42,271 nt of DNA from Fidelibacterota bacterium (GCA_028718545.1 JAQULT010000012.1:1-42271); one strand, 5' to 3'. Shown: positions 1-8,310, numbered from the stretch's first letter. A program made the numbers and translations. Notes: generated by a model from the letters alone, not told the origin.

Positions 1-124
1 TTATATTCTTGAGATCAACGGGAATCCCTGTATTGCACCCGACAGCGGATTTGTCGCAGCGCTGTACGAAGCGGGATATAACAATGAAACCATGATAAAA
101 CGGATCATCGAAGATGCAGAATGA
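1..124 (+). CDS. D-alanine--D-alanine ligase-type ATP-grasp protein, C-terminal fragment
   Basis: Only the last 40 codons are present, reading in the frame that starts at base 2 and ends with TGA at 122-124. The peptide contains LEINGNPCIAPDSGF followed by a Gly-Tyr. In D-Ala-D-Ala ligases this is the end of the ATP-grasp domain, where the Glu and Asn of the E-x-N segment bind the catalytic Mg2+. Such enzymes ligate D-alanine for peptidoglycan precursors, but related ATP-grasp ligases share this tail, so the substrate cannot be fixed from the fragment. The last 11 bases overlap the start of the acetyltransferase gene, which suggests coupled translation. Confidence 0.75.
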   Translation, partial: YILEINGNPCIAPDSGFVAALYEAGYNNETMIKRIIEDAE

Positions 125-602
125 ATTAAAATTCCGGAATGAACTCCGGGAAAGTGATGTCGCCGCGATTCGCGAAATTCTGCGGTCCGCGGGATTTTTT
201 TACGAGCATGAAATTGATGTTGCGGTTGAGTTGGCGGAAGAAAACCTGAAAAAGGGCGAGGAAGCCAGCGGCTATATTTTTTTAATCGCCGAAGACAGCC
301 GCGGACCCCTTGCCTTTGCCTGCTACGGGAAAACTCCCTGCACCGCGGACAGTTATGATCTGTACTGGATTGCCGTGCATCATATTTTGCGCGGACAAGG
401 CTGGGGCAAAAAGATCATGCAAATGGTCAGCGATGGGGTTCGCCGGCTTGGCGGCAAGAACCTCTGGATCGAAACCTCATCCCGGCCGCTCTATGAACCT
501 ACCCGAAAGTTCTATCTGAAGAACGGATGCGAACTGGTCGCGGAGCTTCCGGATTTTTACGGTAAAGCTGACAATAAGTGTATTTTCTTAAAGAAATTGT
601 AA
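114..602 (+). CDS. GNAT family N-acetyltransferase
   Basis: The 162-residue protein has the usual size of a single-domain GNAT enzyme, which transfers an acetyl group from acetyl-CoA to an amine. The acetyl-CoA pyrophosphate-binding loop is visible as RGQGWG at residues 93-98, preceded by the beta-4 strand (YWIAVHH). The C-terminal part (ETSSRPLYEPTRKFYLKNG) matches the helix-strand element that closes the fold. The start ATG at 114 lies inside the end of the ATP-grasp gene, so the two are probably co-transcribed and translationally coupled. The substrate is unknown; pairing with an ATP-grasp ligase suggests modification of an amino acid or small peptide, which is inference. Confidence 0.85.
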   Translation: MQNELKFRNELRESDVAAIREILRSAGFFYEHEIDVAVELAEENLKKGEEASGYIFLIAEDSRGPLAFACYGKTPCTADSYDLYWIAVHHILRGQGWGKKIMQMVSDGVRRLGGKNLWIETSSRPLYEPTRKFYLKNGCELVAELPDFYGKADNKCIFLKKL

Positions 603-639
603 ATTCTGCCGGCTGAACGGCAAATAAAGAGATTTTTAC

Positions 640-1956
640 TCACTCAATAAAAAGATGATCGGTTTCGGCTACGCCGTTTTTCCCGGAAAAATGCTCGGCG
701 CTCAGGATCAGATCCGAGATCGTATTGATCATTCCGGCATTGCCCGGCGCAGAAACCGGAATGTAGTGCGGCGTCAATCCCTTACAGAAGCCTTCCTGGC
801 ATTGTTCCCAGAGAACGGACTGTGAAGTCCCGATAAAGATGGCTGCATAGCGTTCACGGAGACGTTTATCGGAATCCTGCAGCAATGCCGCCCGCTCTTT
901 TTTGCGGGTATCGGAAACCGGGTCCGCCATGCCGGCAGCCGGGGTCCCGCGGCGGGGTGAAAAACGGAAAATATGCAGATAAGAAAAAGCGATCGCCTGA
1001 ATGAAATTCATCGATTCCACGAACAGGGCGTCGCTTTCGCCGGGAAAGCCGACAATGACGTCAGTACCGATGGAGGCGTTGGGAATATATTTCCGGATAG
1101 TCTCGACTTTTTTTGCAAAATCCGCACAGAGATATTTGCGGTTCATGGCTTTCAGAATAGTATCGGAACCGGATTGCAGGGACAAATGAAAATGCGGCAT
1201 GCATTTTTCGGAACCGGCCATGTAGCGGATTAGCTCATCGCTTAACGTGTTCATTTCGATGGACGATATGCGGATCCTCCGGAGTTCCGGCAAAGCTTCC
1301 AGTCCTTTTACCACTTCTGTCAGGGTTTTATCGCGGTCCCGATACGCCCCGATGTCGATGCCGGTGAGCACGATCTCCCTGCAGCCTCCTTCACTCAGAC
1401 GTTTGGCTTCCCGTATCGTATTGTCAAAATCACGGCTTACCGGATTACCGCGGGCATAGGGAACGATGCAATAGGTACAAAAATTGCTGCAGCCCTCCTG
1501 GATCTTCAGAAAAGCGCGACTTCGTTCCGTTCCCGCAACAAAGGTGCTTTCCCAGCGCTCCCGGTTGTTGACGGAAGAGATTTGAATATTTTTTTCCCCT
1601 TTTTCCCGGAACCCATCCAAAGCCTCGAAGAGTGCAAATTTATCGCGGGTTCCCAGAACGATATCCACGCCGGGAATATCCGCGGAAGCTGTTCCCTGGA
1701 CCTGGGGATAACAGCCGGCGAGTACTAAAATGCTGTGGGGAGAATGCCGTTTTGCCTGGTAAAGCGCCTGCCGGGTCTTGCGGTCTGCCCGATTGGTCAG
1801 CGTACAAGAATTTACGACAATGACATCCGCGCTTTCGTTAAAATCGACCGGAATATAACCGTGTTCAAGCGCAGCATTCCGGAGCGCTGCGCTTTCGGCC
1901 TGGTTGAGCTTACAGCCCAGTGTATAAAAAGCAATGCGAAGAGATTCCAGGGTCAT
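640..1956 (-). CDS. mtaB: tRNA (N6-L-threonylcarbamoyladenosine(37)-C2)-methylthiotransferase MtaB
   Basis: This is a methylthiotransferase of the MiaB/RimO/MtaB group, which adds a methylthio group to t6A37 of ANN-decoding tRNAs using two [4Fe-4S] clusters and S-adenosylmethionine. The N-terminal UPF0004 domain carries three cluster cysteines (C15 in TLGCKLNQAES, C51 in VVNSC, C82 in AGCYPQ). The radical-SAM motif CxxxCxxC is C156, C160 and C163. The KLNQAES signature and the 438-residue length point to MtaB rather than MiaB or RimO. The chosen ATG at 1956 overlaps the upstream stop as ATGA; an in-frame GTG at 1968 is an alternative that adds four residues. It is the last gene of a four-gene minus-strand operon and converges on the acetyltransferase gene. 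Confidence 0.92.
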   Translation of the reverse strand: MTLESLRIAFYTLGCKLNQAESAALRNAALEHGYIPVDFNESADVIVVNSCTLTNRADRKTRQALYQAKRHSPHSILVLAGCYPQVQGTASADIPGVDIVLGTRDKFALFEALDGFREKGEKNIQISSVNNRERWESTFVAGTERSRAFLKIQEGCSNFCTYCIVPYARGNPVSRDFDNTIREAKRLSEGGCREIVLTGIDIGAYRDRDKTLTEVVKGLEALPELRRIRISSIEMNTLSDELIRYMAGSEKCMPHFHLSLQSGSDTILKAMNRKYLCADFAKKVETIRKYIPNASIGTDVIVGFPGESDALFVESMNFIQAIAFSYLHIFRFSPRRGTPAAGMADPVSDTRKKERAALLQDSDKRLRERYAAIFIGTSQSVLWEQCQEGFCKGLTPHYIPVSAPGNAGMINTISDLILSAEHFSGKNGVAETDHLFIE

Positions 1957-2438
1957 TGGAGCAGCCACACTTTCACTTTCATAGTCTGCTTGCCCCAGTT
2001 CATCGCAGATTCGTGATCTTTAAAAAAGAGATCGATATGATTCCCGATAATTGCGGAACCGCTGTCTTCGACACGTCCATAGCCGTAACCTTCAATATAC
2101 ATGATCGTTCCCATGGGGTAAATACTGATATCTGCGGCGATAACCCCCGGTTTCGCTTTCGTACCGCCCGCGGTCATTCCGACAATTTTGGGTTTTCCTT
2201 TCCGGGGACCGTAAGCATAAACCGCCTCTCCGTTTCGGTTCAGCCGCCAGCCGCAGCACTTTTCACAGGCACAATAAGCGGTAACTTCCATAGTAATGAT
2301 TTTCGGTATGCGGGTAAAATGCGGTTTCAGCTGATTTTGAAAAATACTGCAGGCATTCGTGAAGGGAATCATCAGTAAGAGGATCAGAATAAAATTCAAT
2401 TTCAGTCTGCGGATCTTTCTTTTATGCTTCGGGCTCAT
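1953..2438 (-). CDS. 3D-domain secreted protein (MltA/YuiC-like beta-barrel)
   Basis: The protein has 161 residues. A basic N-terminus and a hydrophobic stretch (residues 16-29) form a signal sequence; a Cys at 30 could be lipidated, although the lipobox is poor. The C-terminal part from residue 50 is a 3D domain, named for three aspartates that form the active centre of MltA-type lytic transglycosylases and related stationary-phase proteins. Here they are D103 (AADISIYPMGT), D125 (VEDSGSAI) and D136 (NHIDLFF). Four cysteines cluster at 57-62 (CACEKCC), as is common in this domain. A peptidoglycan-cleaving role in the periplasm is likely. The start overlaps the end of the aconitase-like gene by 17 bases and its stop overlaps the mtaB start. 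Confidence 0.85.
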   Translation of the reverse strand: MSPKHKRKIRRLKLNFILILLLMIPFTNACSIFQNQLKPHFTRIPKIITMEVTAYCACEKCCGWRLNRNGEAVYAYGPRKGKPKIVGMTAGGTKAKPGVIAADISIYPMGTIMYIEGYGYGRVEDSGSAIIGNHIDLFFKDHESAMNWGKQTMKVKVWLLQ

Positions 2439-3669
2439 GATGCGAATGTTTTTCCTCTTCGTTCTTCAGAAGATTTTCCATCTCCATGGGATGCATGATC
2501 ATGCCGGTCATGGCGGCAGTAAAACAGGACAAGCTTCCGGCCAGGTAGCCGCCGTTTTCCAGAATGGCGGCAGAGGTCGACATCCGGGTCCGCTGCAGGT
2601 CCGGGAAACGCTTTAGCTGCGATTGGAAAGCCGTCGGGAATATCTGAAAACCGATCTCGGTGAAAATACCGGCGATACCCATATCCAGCAGGTCACCGTG
2701 TACCAGCTGGGAACCCGGCAGCAGGCAGGCGTTCATATATTCGGGCAGCATGCGGTAACGGATCAGTTTCAGCCCTGCTTCAAAATCTTCATAGCGGCAG
2801 GCGGTGTCACCGCCGATAATAACCTGCTGAACGGGCAGCGCGTCTTTATCCGTAAGTCCGCCGATCTGCAGGGCGGGACCGACTTTCCAGGCGAGCATGG
2901 GCGTAATGCCTGAAAGATCAACGTTAATATCCGCTTTTTCCACAGGAAAACAAATCTGCGCTTCGCCCGTACTGCGGTCCTGCAGAAAGGTCATACACTG
3001 ATCGTCGACCTGGCAGAGCAGATTAGGATAACCCAGATCTTCCAGTGTGCGCAGCAGCTTATGCCGGTCTGCCAGAGAAAGAGCATGCAATCCTTCTCCA
3101 CTGAATTCCAAAAAAGCGGATTTATCTTTGGGGAGTTCGTAATATTTGATCAGTGCAAGAGCAATATCGATGCCGTCCGTCCATTCGCCGGGAAGGGAAC
3201 GAAGTTCGATGCTAACGGTATCCGGAACAGCGATCTCGAGATCCCCGCTCCGCAGCAGTCCGGCAATGCTGTCCGGATCCGGCCGCAGAACCATTGCGCC
3301 CAAGACCCCGAGTTCCGACAGGCCGGGGATCGTCGTGGCAATAAGGGCGCCGGGGAAAGCCAGTCCTTCTTCAGCGGCTACGAGGGCAGGGACACCGCCG
3401 CGTGCAGCGCTCAGGTAGGGAATACCGCGTTTCTGCAGTGCCGCGATCAGTTCGGGACCGGGATTCCCTTCCAGCGGGAGTTGATTATCGATCACATAGA
3501 CCGGCAGGGAAATTCTTTCGCTTTCCGCTAAGGAATACAGCATTCCGGCAGCAGCGGCATCCAGGATAAGGACATCGGGGCGGATACGTATACCGGCTGC
3601 AGGGCCTGGCATATCCTGTTGGGTAGAATGTGCCAGCAACTGGCGGATCATACTTTGTTGAGATTGCAT
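2422..3669 (-). CDS. Aconitase/isopropylmalate dehydratase large-subunit homologue lacking Fe-S ligands and catalytic residues
   Basis: The 415-residue length equals that of LeuC-type hydro-lyases, and family landmarks occur in order. GLAFPG (102-107) matches the region before the DSHT active-site segment. GVLGAMV (121-127) matches the GAlGal segment. EFSGEG...DR (188-202) matches the E-[FY]-x-G-E-G...R block. GGDTACRYED (286-295) sits where GSCTNGR-x-ED is expected. PGS is at 318-320, and ENGGYLAGS (371-379) replaces the NFEGRqG...SP stretch. All three cluster cysteines are replaced: GSCTN has Asp at the Cys position, and the PGCxxC pair reads PTAFQS. The DSHT and catalytic Arg positions are also lost. 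A dehydratase reaction is therefore very unlikely; a structural, binding or regulatory role is inference. The gene overlaps both neighbours (TGATG upstream, 17 bases downstream), and a GGAG precedes the ATG. Confidence 0.75.
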   Translation of the reverse strand: MQSQQSMIRQLLAHSTQQDMPGPAAGIRIRPDVLILDAAAAGMLYSLAESERISLPVYVIDNQLPLEGNPGPELIAALQKRGIPYLSAARGGVPALVAAEEGLAFPGALIATTIPGLSELGVLGAMVLRPDPDSIAGLLRSGDLEIAVPDTVSIELRSLPGEWTDGIDIALALIKYYELPKDKSAFLEFSGEGLHALSLADRHKLLRTLEDLGYPNLLCQVDDQCMTFLQDRSTGEAQICFPVEKADINVDLSGITPMLAWKVGPALQIGGLTDKDALPVQQVIIGGDTACRYEDFEAGLKLIRYRMLPEYMNACLLPGSQLVHGDLLDMGIAGIFTEIGFQIFPTAFQSQLKRFPDLQRTRMSTSAAILENGGYLAGSLSCFTAAMTGMIMHPMEMENLLKNEEEKHSHHEPEA

Positions 3670-4775
3670 CAGGACTCCGTAATAAAAATGTTTAAGAAAC
3701 GCCGGTTGTTCAGCAGTTGTCCCCAGTCGTAGATGATAAAGTTCCGTCTCCGGGACTGCAGATCGCTGCGGAAGCGTTCTTCGCCGTTCCGAAGGTAATT
3801 GCGGACCTGAAAAGCGGGTATGGCACGCTGACCAAGGTCTGCGGATTCCCGAAGCGCCGCAGTGAGCAGGGAATCGTTGCCGGTATCCGGCTCCGGTAAA
3901 GTGCTAAGCACAAATGCGTCAACATAGCTTTGCAAAGTTTTTATATCCAGGCCATAAATTTGCTGCAGACCGGTGTTGAGATACTTTTCCGTCCAGGGTT
4001 TGCGTTCCAGCAGGATCCGGCATGCCGGATTCATCGCATGTACCTGTCTGCGGATCGTTTCGACATAAGCGGTGATCAGACCCGAGCGCCACAGTGTCCA
4101 TTCTTTGCGGTAATGGTTCAGGATATGGGAAGCCTGCTCGGCAACGGAGGCATTTGCTGCGAATTTCACGTCCGCATATTCCGAAAAATCCCGGAGACAG
4201 GCGGCGCAGAAACAGGAAGAACGGATATGGTTGTTCGGAGGTATCTTTCCGTTTTGGGCGTTTTCCGCCGGATAGGAACAATGTTCCAGATAAATTGCAT
4301 CCGGTTGAAGAATGAGCATTATTTCATTGATGATCTGCAGTTTATAATTCCGGTATTCCGGCCGGGAAGGACAAATCCATCCACGGATACCGGCGCCGTA
4401 ATCGTTCACCGCCTGTAATACGGGTTGAGAACGCTGGGTATACTCGTCTTTGAAAACCGGCACACAGGCGGCAAAGCGTATATTGCGCCGCCGCAGCTCA
4501 TGACGGAAAGCCAGCAGCTGGGTCCCGTATTCCCAGCGCTGAGGAAGAAGGTCGGAGGGATAATATGCCGTAGCGTCTTCAAGAACGGGAGCGATCACCA
4601 GAGTAACGCCGGCCTGTTTGAGTTCATCGGCCAGGGCGCCCATTTCTCCGCCGTAACGCTGCCGGATCGCCGGATCCTGCAACTGCAGGTGCACACCTTT
4701 TACACGTTCATACGAAGAACAGGATGCCGTAAAAAGCATAATGAAAAACACAGCGAAACGACACAATCTTTTCAT
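3669..4775 (-). CDS. Lipoprotein with TIM-barrel glycoside-hydrolase-like domain (GHL10-type)
   Basis: The 368-residue protein begins with a lipoprotein signal peptide whose lipobox is FTASC, with Cys 19 as the lipidated residue. The body alternates strands and helices like a TIM barrel. Segments such as RGWICPSRPEYRNYKLQIINE, then PDAIYLEHCSYP, then a CFCAAC pair and NHYRKEWTLWR resemble the order seen in family-10-like putative glycosidases (GHL10/DUF4015), where the strand usually ends in D-Y-x-R-[YF]-P. Here the Asp is Glu and the Arg is Ser, so catalysis is uncertain. It is the first gene of the mtaB operon. No Shine-Dalgarno site precedes the ATG; instead a good promoter ends six bases before it. 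The carbohydrate target, if any, is unknown. Confidence 0.6.
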   Translation of the reverse strand: MKRLCRFAVFFIMLFTASCSSYERVKGVHLQLQDPAIRQRYGGEMGALADELKQAGVTLVIAPVLEDATAYYPSDLLPQRWEYGTQLLAFRHELRRRNIRFAACVPVFKDEYTQRSQPVLQAVNDYGAGIRGWICPSRPEYRNYKLQIINEIMLILQPDAIYLEHCSYPAENAQNGKIPPNNHIRSSCFCAACLRDFSEYADVKFAANASVAEQASHILNHYRKEWTLWRSGLITAYVETIRRQVHAMNPACRILLERKPWTEKYLNTGLQQIYGLDIKTLQSYVDAFVLSTLPEPDTGNDSLLTAALRESADLGQRAIPAFQVRNYLRNGEERFRSDLQSRRRNFIIYDWGQLLNNRRFLNIFITES

Positions 4776-4781
4776 GCAGGG

Positions 4782-4810
4782 AAGATAATGTTAAAATTGC
4801 CTTCTGTCAA
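4782..4810 (-). promoter_or_regulatory. Sigma70-type promoter abutting the lipoprotein ATG (possible leaderless mRNA)
   Basis: On the minus strand a perfect -35 box TTGACA (4810-4805) is followed by a 17-base spacer and a -10 box TATCTT (4787-4782). Six bases (ccctgc) separate the -10 box from the ATG at 4775, so transcription should begin at or next to the A of the start codon. There is no Shine-Dalgarno sequence. This promoter would drive the four-gene operon ending with mtaB. Confidence 0.55.
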
Positions 4811-4850
4811 CCCGTAACTCGTGCGGCAGGCAGCGCCGCAGAATCCGGGA

Positions 4851-6716
4851 TCATTCGGTCTTTTTGACTTTTTTACCGAATTCCGGATCGATCTTGAGGA
4901 ATTTTATCAAAATGAATCCCGGGATAGTGGCAATAACAACCCAGATAAAGAAATGTTCATAACCGATTATTTCCTGCAGCCAGCCGCTCATCATTCCGGG
5001 GATCATCATTCCCAGCGCCATAAAAGCTGTACAGATGGCATAGTGCGAGGTCTTGTATTCGCCCTTGGAAATATAGATCATGTACATCATGTATGCGGTA
5101 AAACCGAATCCGTAGCCGAAGGTTTCAAAGGAGACACAGGGTACAATCACCCAAAGGCTGGAGGGCTGAACATAGGAAAGGAAAATATATACCGCATTGG
5201 GTACATTGATCATAATGGCAAACCACCAGATCCATTTTTTCAGCCCGTGCTTTGCTACGGCCATTCCTCCCAGAATACCGCCCAGGGTCAGAAAGATCAC
5301 GCCGACCGTTCCGTAGGTAAGCCCGTATTGTCCGGCTGTCAGTCCCAGTCCGCCCGCTTCGCGTGTATCCAGCATAAAAGGTGCCGATAATTTGACCAGC
5401 TGGGATTCACCCAGACGGAACAGCAGCAGGAAGGTGATTGCCAGACCAATACTTTCCTTTGTAAAAAAGGAAGCAAAGGTCGCGAGAAAATCCTTGAGCG
5501 CCTGCACTGCGCTTTTTTCCTTGCGGTCCGTTTCCACTTTCGGCAAAGTGATACGGTGGGCGAGCCAGAAAATAAAGAGCATTGCGGAAAGGAAAAAGAA
5601 CAGGACCGTCCAGGACATGACCACATTCCCTGACTGGGCATCAAAGACCGCAGAGCTTGGGGTCAGTAGCTTTTTATCCAGCTGGATCCCGGCCTGCACG
5701 GGTTTATTCCAGTTTTCTTCGTTAAACTCAAAACGGGTACCCTCGACCAGTTTGATGCTCTTGTCTCCCCGGTCCTGCCCGAAGGTGACAATGACGGTCT
5801 TGTCTTTATCCGGAGCTTTGGAGAGATGAAAAGAAACAATACCGATATTCCCGGCATAATCGGTGACCGGTACTTCGGTGACACCGAAATTCATGCGCAG
5901 CCATTGTTCAAACTTTTTTGGCCGAAGAGGTTTTTCCTTCCGGACCCTGGTCTTTTCTTTTGCTATGCGCGGAGCATCCGGATCCGGCTGTCCCTGGGCA
6001 AGATTCCAGGCACGTATCGATTTGATCACGGAATCCGCATAGGCGGGACTTACCGGATTAAGGGAAATATCCAGTACTTCCGGAGCATAGATCAGGCGCA
6101 TGTCACCGTCGTGTTCCGCCATGTCGATATTCTCCAGAAGTACGGACTTTGCAGCCTGTGCCTCAGGAACGGCATTGACCTCGATCTCGATCGTATCCAT
6201 GCCGGAGGCATTGATCAGAATACTGACCAGGATCACAAAAACGCCCTGACCCATCAGCATGGAAACACGGTAAAAGGCCGAGCGGATACCGTTAAAGAAA
6301 GACTGATCGCCTTCTTCAAGCCCAATCATGTAAAAACCGTCCGCCGCAATATCATGGGTTGCGGAGGTGAAAGCCATTAACCAAAGGAAAGCGATACTGA
6401 TGCGGAAAAAATTCGTGGTCGGAATGGTCAGGGCAATACAGGCAAAGAGAACGCCAAGGATAAACTGCATGATCAGGATCCACCAGCGCTTTGTCTTCAG
6501 ATTGTCAACGATAGGGCTCCACAGCGGTTTCAGGACCCAGGGCAGATAAAGCAGGCTCGTATATAAGGCAATGTCGGTATTGGAGATGCCGAGCATTTTG
6601 TACATGACGACGGATACGACCATAACGACCGTATAGGGAATACCTTCAATAAAATAGAGGGAAGGTACCCAGCTCCAGGGATTGCCTCTGGAATTTTTCT
6701 TTTTCTGACTACGCAT
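4851..6716 (-). CDS. MFS transporter, AmpG-like, with a ~195-residue periplasmic insertion
   Basis: The 621-residue protein has about 12 membrane segments. The first block (FIEGIPYTVVMVVSVVMY, LYLPWVLKPLWSPIVDN, HDIAADGFYM) is typical of the AmpG/PAT family of major-facilitator carriers, which import muropeptides such as anhydro-muropeptides across the inner membrane. Usual AmpG proteins are about 420-500 residues. The extra length lies between segments 5 and 6, roughly residues 170-365. This is soluble, charged and Pro-rich sequence that faces the periplasm if the N-terminus is cytoplasmic. It may be a substrate-capture domain, which is inference. A good AAAGGA ribosome-binding site precedes the ATG. 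Only 17 bases separate it from the SpoIID/LytB gene upstream, so both are probably one transcript concerned with cell-wall turnover. Confidence 0.75.
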   Translation of the reverse strand: MRSQKKKNSRGNPWSWVPSLYFIEGIPYTVVMVVSVVMYKMLGISNTDIALYTSLLYLPWVLKPLWSPIVDNLKTKRWWILIMQFILGVLFACIALTIPTTNFFRISIAFLWLMAFTSATHDIAADGFYMIGLEEGDQSFFNGIRSAFYRVSMLMGQGVFVILVSILINASGMDTIEIEVNAVPEAQAAKSVLLENIDMAEHDGDMRLIYAPEVLDISLNPVSPAYADSVIKSIRAWNLAQGQPDPDAPRIAKEKTRVRKEKPLRPKKFEQWLRMNFGVTEVPVTDYAGNIGIVSFHLSKAPDKDKTVIVTFGQDRGDKSIKLVEGTRFEFNEENWNKPVQAGIQLDKKLLTPSSAVFDAQSGNVVMSWTVLFFFLSAMLFIFWLAHRITLPKVETDRKEKSAVQALKDFLATFASFFTKESIGLAITFLLLFRLGESQLVKLSAPFMLDTREAGGLGLTAGQYGLTYGTVGVIFLTLGGILGGMAVAKHGLKKWIWWFAIMINVPNAVYIFLSYVQPSSLWVIVPCVSFETFGYGFGFTAYMMYMIYISKGEYKTSHYAICTAFMALGMMIPGMMSGWLQEIIGYEHFFIWVVIATIPGFILIKFLKIDPEFGKKVKKTE

Positions 6717-6733
6717 AATTATCCTTTCCTGAG

Positions 6734-8059
6734 TTATTTGTAGATCTGCTTATATTCGCTTCCGGGGTAATAATGCGCCAGGATCTCTTCGGTGGTATAG
6801 CCTTTCAATGACATCCCCAGCGCTCCGATCTGGCACATTCCGGCACCGTGTCCCCAGCCGGCTCCGTGATAGACGAAGCGGCGCGGGATCTTCCCGGATC
6901 CGATCCGTTCAATGATCACCGCTGAAGAAAAAAGGAACTTCGGATGCAGGACCAGTCTTGCATTATAATCCTTATACACCACCGTTTCCTTTTTCTTGTC
7001 TTCAAAATCCAGGTAGACGATGCCGAGTTCCAGCAAGCGCGCACTGCCGCCGCGTTTCCGGGTCTGCAGGTCCAGGATAGCTTTGACATCCAGTCCGAGT
7101 TTCTCCCGCAAATTGGCGGACAGGGTTTCGTTGCTGATCTCTACGGTCCAGCGGAAATATTCCCCTTCCTCATCACAGGCACCAATATATTGTTTCAGTT
7201 TATCTTCCGGAACGGTATGGGAGCTGCAGAAGGCTTCTTTGGGCGTGGACATGATCCATTTTTGTGCGTTTTTTTCCACGCTCAGGTCCGGAACACCATT
7301 GCCTTCCGGCATATCGGGCAAATTCTGCATGTAGGGAAGTGGTGTATCCTCCCAGAGATTTTCAAAGGTTTCCATTTTCCCTCCGCAGGATTTGGAATAG
7401 CGCGCGTCACAGATCCTGCCCTCGTAAAGAATGACCTTCCCACGAGTGGATTTTGCACCCTTGATACTGACGTCTGTCAGATTATTGAGTCCCTGATAAC
7501 GCTGGCAGCAGTCGTCATTGCAGACATCGATCCCCAGTGCCGTATGCTTCTGTTCGACATTGGCCAGCATCCAGGAACGGGCGACCACGGTCTGAGCCTC
7601 AATCAGGGCAGGGGGACAGGCGGCACCCATTTCGGAGGTGGCGACACACATCAGGTATTGTTCCAGGGGGAGTTCATTGATCACCAAAAGGAAATTTTCA
7701 TAAATGCCGATCTCCACGATCCCGGGAAGACGGACGCTGATATGTTTGCGCCAATGGAATTCCCGGCCGGAAATAACCGGGTCAAGCGTAATATGCGCGC
7801 TTTCCCTGGTCGGTCTGAAAACCACCTTATGAACACGTTCGTACTGCTTCCCGTCAATTTGAAACAGCATTCCCTTTTCCTCTACCGTGAACGGAATGCT
7901 CGCAACTTCACAGGTGGAAAAAGTCAGGGTATCGACCGCCATCTCATAATCGCACATATTGGACAGGAATGCCGTGATCTTTTTTTGCTCGTCATTCGGC
8001 AAAACGATTCCGACCCTGATACTGGGTTCCTGCCTGGGAATAAGACCGGGTTTCAACAT
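6734..8059 (-). CDS. SpoIID/LytB-domain protein (peptidoglycan lytic transglycosylase-like)
   Basis: The chosen ATG at 8059 gives 441 residues and follows a strong ribosome-binding site (AAAGGTG at 8067-8074 on the complement). An in-frame ATG at 8116 would add 19 residues but lies only two bases from a TATAAT box, so it is unlikely to be transcribed. SpoIID hallmarks are present: LPLEQYLMCVATSEMG, EAQTVVARSWML, VCNDDCCQRYQG, ARYSKSCGGKMETFENLW and, near the C-terminus, GAGWGHGAGMCQIGALGM. SpoIID cleaves glycan strands lacking stem peptides, and the conserved cysteines may bind Zn2+. Oddly, neither start gives a recognisable signal peptide or membrane anchor, so export is unclear. It is the first gene of an operon with the AmpG-like carrier. 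Confidence 0.85.
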   Translation of the reverse strand: MLKPGLIPRQEPSIRVGIVLPNDEQKKITAFLSNMCDYEMAVDTLTFSTCEVASIPFTVEEKGMLFQIDGKQYERVHKVVFRPTRESAHITLDPVISGREFHWRKHISVRLPGIVEIGIYENFLLVINELPLEQYLMCVATSEMGAACPPALIEAQTVVARSWMLANVEQKHTALGIDVCNDDCCQRYQGLNNLTDVSIKGAKSTRGKVILYEGRICDARYSKSCGGKMETFENLWEDTPLPYMQNLPDMPEGNGVPDLSVEKNAQKWIMSTPKEAFCSSHTVPEDKLKQYIGACDEEGEYFRWTVEISNETLSANLREKLGLDVKAILDLQTRKRGGSARLLELGIVYLDFEDKKKETVVYKDYNARLVLHPKFLFSSAVIIERIGSGKIPRRFVYHGAGWGHGAGMCQIGALGMSLKGYTTEEILAHYYPGSEYKQIYK

Positions 8060-8118
8060 GATATAGCACCTTTCTGGTTTAGTCAAAAATTCATTCTCAT
8101 CCGGTATCGAATACAAAC

Positions 8119-8124
8119 ATTATA
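8119..8124 (-). promoter_or_regulatory. Probable -10 box for the SpoIID/LytB operon
   Basis: The minus strand carries a perfect TATAAT here, 59 bases before the chosen ATG at 8059, in very AT-rich DNA. No convincing -35 box lies 16-18 bases upstream (AAAATA at best). Its position supports the shorter start of the SpoIID gene. Confidence 0.4.
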
Positions 8125-8281
8125 CAAGATATTTAAAATAATATTTTTCATCACGTATTTCAATTCTTTAGTGAATTAAATCGGGTATAAAGATATGTTT
8201 TTATCGGCAAAAACGGAAACAGCCCGTGAAGGGGAAGATCAAAGCTTGTCAACAATGAGAAAAATCAGGTTTCTAAAGGAA

Positions 8282-8310
8282 TTGTAAAACAAAAAAATAT
8301 TTTCTACATT
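8282..8310 (+). promoter_or_regulatory. Candidate promoter for the DUF456-NlpC/P60 pair
   Basis: TTGTAA (8282-8287), a 17-base A-rich spacer and TACATT (8305-8310) each match the sigma70 boxes at four of six positions. The box ends 46 bases before the ATG at 8357. The rest of the 8125-8340 spacer between the two divergent genes is AT-rich and shows no gene. Confidence 0.35.

Noticed and set aside
607..622. Small hairpin between the acetyltransferase gene and mtaB
   Set aside because: The five-base stem tgccg/cggca has no T run on either side.
6944..8179. Long plus-strand frame of 411 codons opposite the SpoIID/LytB gene
   Set aside because: It mirrors the codon structure of the real gene, has no ribosome-binding site and no recognisable domain.
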